Positions 7,441-10,088 of a DNA stretch of 10,088 bases are shown in pieces. Below the pieces are notes generated by a model that worked only from the letters and a program-made list of their open reading frames with translations, ran no database searches and was not told the origin of the DNA. The DNA lies in assembly GCA_023245385.1 (NCBI GenBank), contig JAHFKM010000027.1, positions 1 to 10,088 of the forward strand. The letters run 5' to 3'. The translations under genes and the position numbers were made by a program. The stretch comes from an archaeon. Lineage in GTDB: Archaea; Nanobdellota; Nanobdellia; SCGC-AAA011-G17; GW2011-AR18. Every line of letters begins with the position of its first letter. The stretch's first letter is position 1.

Positions 7441-7450
7441 GCTATTTAAG
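7441..7450 (-). promoter_or_regulatory. TATA box for pcn
   Basis: The minus-strand sequence CTTAAATAGC, within an AT-rich stretch that also contains AAATAAAAG, is centred about 25 bp from ATG 7421. It predicts a leaderless pcn message. Confidence 0.55.
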
Positions 7451-7530
7451 CTTTTATTTAGTTGAATTTATGGTATAGGAGTGTTTATGATCTTGAGAAG
7501 AGTGTATAATTGTTTGTTGGGGAGAATTTT

Positions 7531-7537
7531 AAAAAAA
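7531..7537 (-). terminator. T-tract after the membrane protein gene
   Basis: Seven consecutive T on the minus strand lie 11 bases beyond the TAA at 7548-7550, flanked by further A/T. This is a good match to an archaeal intrinsic T-rich terminator. It would separate this gene from pcn, which has its own TATA box. Confidence 0.45.
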
Positions 7538-7547
7538 TTTTAGAATC

Positions 7548-8030
7548 TTATATTCCTGATGGTTCTGTTGCTGTTCCCCAGCTTCCTGTTCCGCTTAACC
7601 AGGTGGGTAAGAGGGGTTGGAGGAGTGGCCAGTAGAGGGGTGAGGTGACTGCGAGTGCTGAGACGATGATGGTGTGTGTCCAGTGTTCTGTGAGTCCTCG
7701 TGCTGCGAGTCCGCCGCTTCTGATTGCTGCTGAGGTTGCGTGGATTTTAAAGTTGAGAATGATTCCTATGATGATTCTGACTGCCCAGGGGTTGCTGATG
7801 AGTGGCCAGCCTTTGTCAAGGATTCCTGTGATTTGTAAAAAGTAGTCTGTGTTAAAGATAGCGAAGAGAGCGATCCACATGAAAACTACAGCGTGAAAGC
7901 CATGTCCGATCCAGTGGCTGCCTCTAAAGTTTTCGTCGCGATGGATTAAAATAAGTTCATATAATCCGAGAATTGTTCCTATTCCAAGTACTGGTGCAAA
8001 TATTAATCCTGCTTGTTCTTCGAAGACCAT
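7548..8030 (-). CDS. Four-helix membrane protein with conserved-looking histidines, unknown function
   Basis: 160 residues. Hydrophobic segments at about 8-28, 44-64, 83-97 and 118-140 suggest four membrane helices with short loops. Seven histidines cluster at loop and helix edges: H30, H39, H43, H46, H97, H116 and H119, including SHWIGHGFH and HWTH. Such placement could bind metal or heme, but that is inference; I do not recognise the family. The C-terminal tail is Gly/Ser/Trp-rich. The gene is on the same strand as pcn with 126 bp between them, and each has its own TATA box, so they are probably separate units. The start at ATG 8030 is supported by a TATA box about 35 bp upstream, giving a leader of perhaps 5-10 bases. 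Codon use is like its neighbours. Confidence 0.8.
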   Translation of the reverse strand: MVFEEQAGLIFAPVLGIGTILGLYELILIHRDENFRGSHWIGHGFHAVVFMWIALFAIFNTDYFLQITGILDKGWPLISNPWAVRIIIGIILNFKIHATSAAIRSGGLAARGLTEHWTHTIIVSALAVTSPLYWPLLQPLLPTWLSGTGSWGTATEPSGI

Positions 8031-8060
8031 CTTTTTATTTTTTTTTTAGGCTTCTGCTTT

Positions 8061-8070
8061 CTTTTAAAGC
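8061..8070 (-). promoter_or_regulatory. TATA box for the four-helix membrane protein
   Basis: The minus-strand sequence GCTTTAAAAG, preceded by the BRE-like purine run GTAGAAA, is centred about 35 bp from ATG 8030. Confidence 0.55.
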
Positions 8071-8224
8071 TTTCTACGACTTTTTTTAGTGCGGAAAATT
8101 AAAGAGAAAGAGGTATTTAGAAAATTAAGGGGGATATGTATGATAAAAAAGAAAATTGTTAAGAAGAAAAGAAGTTTTTATGAGTTTTTCCTGGATTAAA
8201 ATTTTATAGTAAAACTATTCTTGT

Positions 8225-8298
8225 CTCGGCTAATCCCAATCGAAGCAAGCTGCGGGGTATTAAACCCACACGGGAATAACCCTTAAAAAAATTATTCC
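8225..8298. other. GC-richer island with small inverted repeats in the divergent intergenic region
   Basis: Within the 393-bp gap 8031-8423, where flanks are strongly A/T, 8225-8283 is close to half G+C. It contains GGGT/ACCC (8255-8258 with 8264-8267) and a perfect 7-bp inverted repeat GGAATAA/TTATTCC (8273-8279 with 8292-8298). The string GGAATAACCCT recurs at 8401-8411 near the next gene's start. No ORF or tRNA fold is visible. It could be an operator region, a small structured RNA or the end of a lost mobile element. The rest of the gap is A/T-rich and, apart from the two promoters, I see nothing else in it. Confidence 0.35.
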
Positions 8299-8390
8299 AG
8301 ACTATTATTCTCTTTTTTTTAATTAGAACTGCTTTTTCAAACTTTGTTCTGTAAAAAACAACATTCATAAAAGCTCAAGCTGTCGAAACA

Positions 8391-8398
8391 TATTTAAG
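8391..8398 (+). promoter_or_regulatory. BRE/TATA promoter of the plus-strand pilin-like gene
   Basis: TATTTAAG with BRE-like CGAAACA just upstream is centred about 30 bp before ATG 8424. Transcription would begin only a few bases ahead of the start codon. The 11-bp repeat GGAATAACCCT lies directly downstream of the box, overlapping the likely initiation zone. Confidence 0.65.
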
Positions 8399-8423
8399 CC
8401 GGAATAACCCTCATACACTCTTA

Positions 8424-9119
8424 ATGAAAAAGTGGAATAAAAAAGGCCAACTATTTCTTTTAACCGCCATCGTTATTATTCTCATCACCTTCCCCATTAT
8501 CGCAGAATACAACACCATTCGCGTAGGAATCGCCTTAGAAGATTTTAACGAACTCAGTCAAGGATATACTACTGAAAGTCCAAAAGTGATTAACGCAGCA
8601 CTCTTCTCAGGAAAAAACCCAATCTCATCATTAAACGAATTCACAAACCGCTACTTAGATTACGCGAGACAAAAAGAACCAAACTATGGAATACTTTATA
8701 CTTACAGAGATGAAACAGGAAAAATCCACATCGTAAACACACTCAATAACGCAGTACTTACCCTAGAATTTACCGATCCTACTCTCGGACAACAAGTACA
8801 ACTCTCACTCCCCTGTGATATCGGACCAAACTGTGAAGCTCCAGGAAGTATTACAATAAATATCGGAGGCGTCCCTTACACAACTACCGTCACCACCCCA
8901 GAAAGTTCTTACGGAGGACAATTCTCAAACATAAAAACACTCGACGATATAAAAGATTTAGTAGTGACCTATCCAGGCGGATCTCAAGATAAAATACTTC
9001 TCACTTCTACAACTTACTCCTTCCAAACAGCAACTTACACAACTGGAACTGAACCAGGTTCAGGGCTTAGTTTTATCAAAGAAGTTTCAGTCACACGCTC
9101 TCCAGATATAGTATCTTAA
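8424..9119 (+). CDS. Pilin-like exported protein, unknown function
   Basis: 231 residues. It starts MKKWNKKGQLFLL: a basic leader, then KG/QL fitting the archaeal prepilin peptidase pattern, then about 19 hydrophobic residues to 27. The mature part is beta-rich and Thr/Ser-rich with two Cys (131 and 137, PCDIGPNC), enough for one disulfide. It resembles the 252-residue pilin-like proteins only in its N-terminal layout; I see no shared cysteine pattern or FWFA/CQNIP blocks, so it is a different family. It is the only confident plus-strand gene here, preceded by its own promoter and converging on the thrombospondin-repeat gene with 28 bp between stops. It may be a pilus subunit or a single-pass surface protein. 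Confidence 0.85.
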   Translation: MKKWNKKGQLFLLTAIVIILITFPIIAEYNTIRVGIALEDFNELSQGYTTESPKVINAALFSGKNPISSLNEFTNRYLDYARQKEPNYGILYTYRDETGKIHIVNTLNNAVLTLEFTDPTLGQQVQLSLPCDIGPNCEAPGSITINIGGVPYTTTVTTPESSYGGQFSNIKTLDDIKDLVVTYPGGSQDKILLTSTTYSFQTATYTTGTEPGSGLSFIKEVSVTRSPDIVS

Positions 9120-9131
9120 GATCTTTTCCCA

Positions 9132-9139
9132 TTTTTTTT
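9132..9139 (+). terminator. T-tract terminator between convergent genes
   Basis: Eight T follow the TAA of the pilin-like gene (ends 9119) by 12 bases, within the 28-bp gap to the opposing gene's stop. This is an archaeal-type T-rich termination site without a clear stem. Confidence 0.45.
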
Positions 9140-9147
9140 CTAGAATT

Positions 9148-10088
9148 TTAAGGATTAACAATTACATTAAAATAAACTGAACTAGTACATCCTTGTTCGT
9201 CTGTTCCTGTTAATCTGCTTCGATAGTTCGTAACCCTACCAAAAGCAAATGCAAAATTTCCAGTAGAATTTGTCCGAGGAATAGTATCAGAAATATCTAA
9301 ATACCAAATATAATTTATAATAGATTTTCCATTTTGTCCATGACTTCCTGTTCCATTAGGTGAATGTCCAGGTGCCCATACTACAGAAGAACCTTGACAT
9401 CTTGAAGCTAAACTGTTTCCATTATTTGCGTAATTAAAGCAATATTCAAAAACACTTGTTTGAACAGTTGTGTCTGGTGCAATCATAATTGGAGGGTGAT
9501 CACATCCACTATCTCCAGGAAGAGCATCAGTTACAAGTGCGTCGAGAGAACCAGCGTCAGGAAAAATAAGACCAGCATCATACGTGTCTGACAGTAAAAC
9601 ATCCGGAATCACCCCAGCATCATAAAGTGTGTCACTACCTTGAGCATCAAAATTCCCAGCATCATAAATTCCTACATCAAAAGAACCAGTATCATATGTT
9701 CCCGCATCCGGAATTAACACATCTCCACTTCCCGTATCAATAAAACCAGCATCCTGAATCATTCCAGCATCGGGGGGAATTTCACAAATAAAATATTGTC
9801 TGGTTGGATCTAAGGGAAAACGATCACGAAAATCATCAACACCATCACCATCAGTATCCGCCTTCTTCCAATCCGTACCAATCGCATCCTCTAGCCATTT
9901 TGCCAACCCATCATGATCAGGATCAGCAGAACCATTTTCCTCATCACCTTTCTTCGGATCAGTACCTCGATAAAGCTCATCACCATCATCAACACCATCA
10001 CCATCAGTATCAGGATTAAAAGGATCAGTACCAATCTCCATCTCAAAACTATCAGTCAAACCATCACCATCACTATCAACATCCCCAC
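9148..10088 (-). CDS. Thrombospondin type 3 repeat protein with period-5 Asp/Gly repeats (5' end beyond the window)
   Basis: The frame stays open to the right edge, so the true start lies outside; 312 residues are visible and a TTG at 10059 is not a credible start. In order, numbered from that TTG codon: (1) up to residue 88, calcium-binding type 3 repeats of the DxDGDGxxDxxE kind (DVDSDGDGLTDSFE, DTDGDGVDDGDE, DPDHDG, DTDGDGVDDFRD); (2) residues about 94-188, an Asp/Gly repeat with a 5-residue beat (TYDTG SFDVG IYDAG NFDAQ); (3) about 189-303, a beta-rich domain ending LTGTDEQGCTSSVYFNVIV, like the last strands of Ig/PKD-type modules. It is likely exported and calcium-stabilised at the surface. 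Codons end mostly in T (GAT, GGT, GCT, TTT), unlike the NNA/NNC style of its neighbours, suggesting a different origin. Domain names are from motif recognition. Confidence 0.88.
   Translation of the reverse strand, partial: GDVDSDGDGLTDSFEMEIGTDPFNPDTDGDGVDDGDELYRGTDPKKGDEENGSADPDHDGLAKWLEDAIGTDWKKADTDGDGVDDFRDRFPLDPTRQYFICEIPPDAGMIQDAGFIDTGSGDVLIPDAGTYDTGSFDVGIYDAGNFDAQGSDTLYDAGVIPDVLLSDTYDAGLIFPDAGSLDALVTDALPGDSGCDHPPIMIAPDTTVQTSVFEYCFNYANNGNSLASRCQGSSVVWAPGHSPNGTGSHGQNGKSIINYIWYLDISDTIPRTNSTGNFAFAFGRVTNYRSRLTGTDEQGCTSSVYFNVIVNP
9496..9780 (-). repeat. Period-5 Asp/Gly peptide repeat (xxDxG) inside the surface protein
   Basis: About 95 residues show D at every fifth position over long runs, usually as DAG, DTG or DVG with an aromatic or Ile/Leu two to one residues before (PDAG, YDTG, FDVG, YDAG, FDAQ). 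The units are degenerate in sequence. Asp/Ala/Gly linkers of this type are familiar from some bacterial surface lipoproteins, notably in myxobacteria; a link to those is only a guess. Confidence 0.7.

Noticed and set aside
8225..8298. GC island as a tRNA gene
   Set aside because: No acceptor stem, no T-loop consensus and no cloverleaf can be drawn; only short hairpins are present.
9496..9780. CRISPR-like or tandem DNA repeat array
   Set aside because: The periodicity is at the peptide level (about 15 bases) with degenerate codons; there are no identical repeats with unique spacers.
9804..10019. His-rich plus-strand frame resembling a metal-binding peptide
   Set aside because: The CATCAC runs are simply the complement of GGTGAT repeats that encode the DGDG calcium loops on the other strand.
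10059..10059. TTG as the start codon of the type 3 repeat protein
   Set aside because: The same frame continues upstream to the window edge with another calcium-binding repeat (DVDSDGDG), so the gene begins outside the window.

Overview
The window looks like a piece of an AT-rich archaeal chromosome, most likely a DPANN lineage of the Woesearchaeota/Pacearchaeota type. Evidence: an archaeal PCNA sliding clamp; TATA boxes centred about 25-35 bp upstream of start codons with almost no leader; and secreted proteins with the N-terminal motif (K/R)GQ followed by a hydrophobic helix, which fits the archaeal class III (pilin-like) signal motif. The lineage is an inference from these traits; no rRNA or tRNA is present to confirm it.

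Region 1 (1-6227, minus strand) holds two tandem copies of a two-gene module. Each copy has a TATA box, then a 252-residue pilin-like protein, then a large secreted protein rich in Cys-Cys pairs, with the two genes joined by a 4-base ATGA overlap. The right-hand copy is complete (5469-6227 plus 1837-5472, 1211 residues). The left-hand copy has a complete pilin-like gene (690-1448) and a large gene that starts at 693 and runs off the left edge. The paralogues share cysteine spacing and the same order, so the module was duplicated as a unit. A pilin-like anchor paired with a large disulfide-rich surface protein is a plausible job, but this is inference.

Region 2 (6228-8030, minus strand) holds the sliding clamp gene pcn and a His-rich four-helix membrane protein of unknown function. 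A small ORF overlaps the pcn stop. Decayed coding sequence lies in the gap upstream of each module: a probable DUF2283 relic at 6299-6532 and an unrecognised ORF with a single in-frame TAG at 1473-1796.

Region 3 (8031-8423) is a 393-bp divergent intergenic region with a GC-richer island, small inverted repeats and an 11-bp direct repeat. The second repeat copy sits between the TATA box and start of the next gene.

Region 4 (8424-10088) has a third pilin-like gene on the plus strand. It converges on a minus-strand gene, open at the right edge, for a secreted-type protein with thrombospondin type 3 calcium-binding repeats, an unusual period-5 Asp/Gly repeat and a C-terminal Ig/PKD-like domain. 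That gene has T-ending codons unlike its neighbours and may be a transferred gene. Overall the window is dominated by cell-surface proteins flanking one core replication gene.
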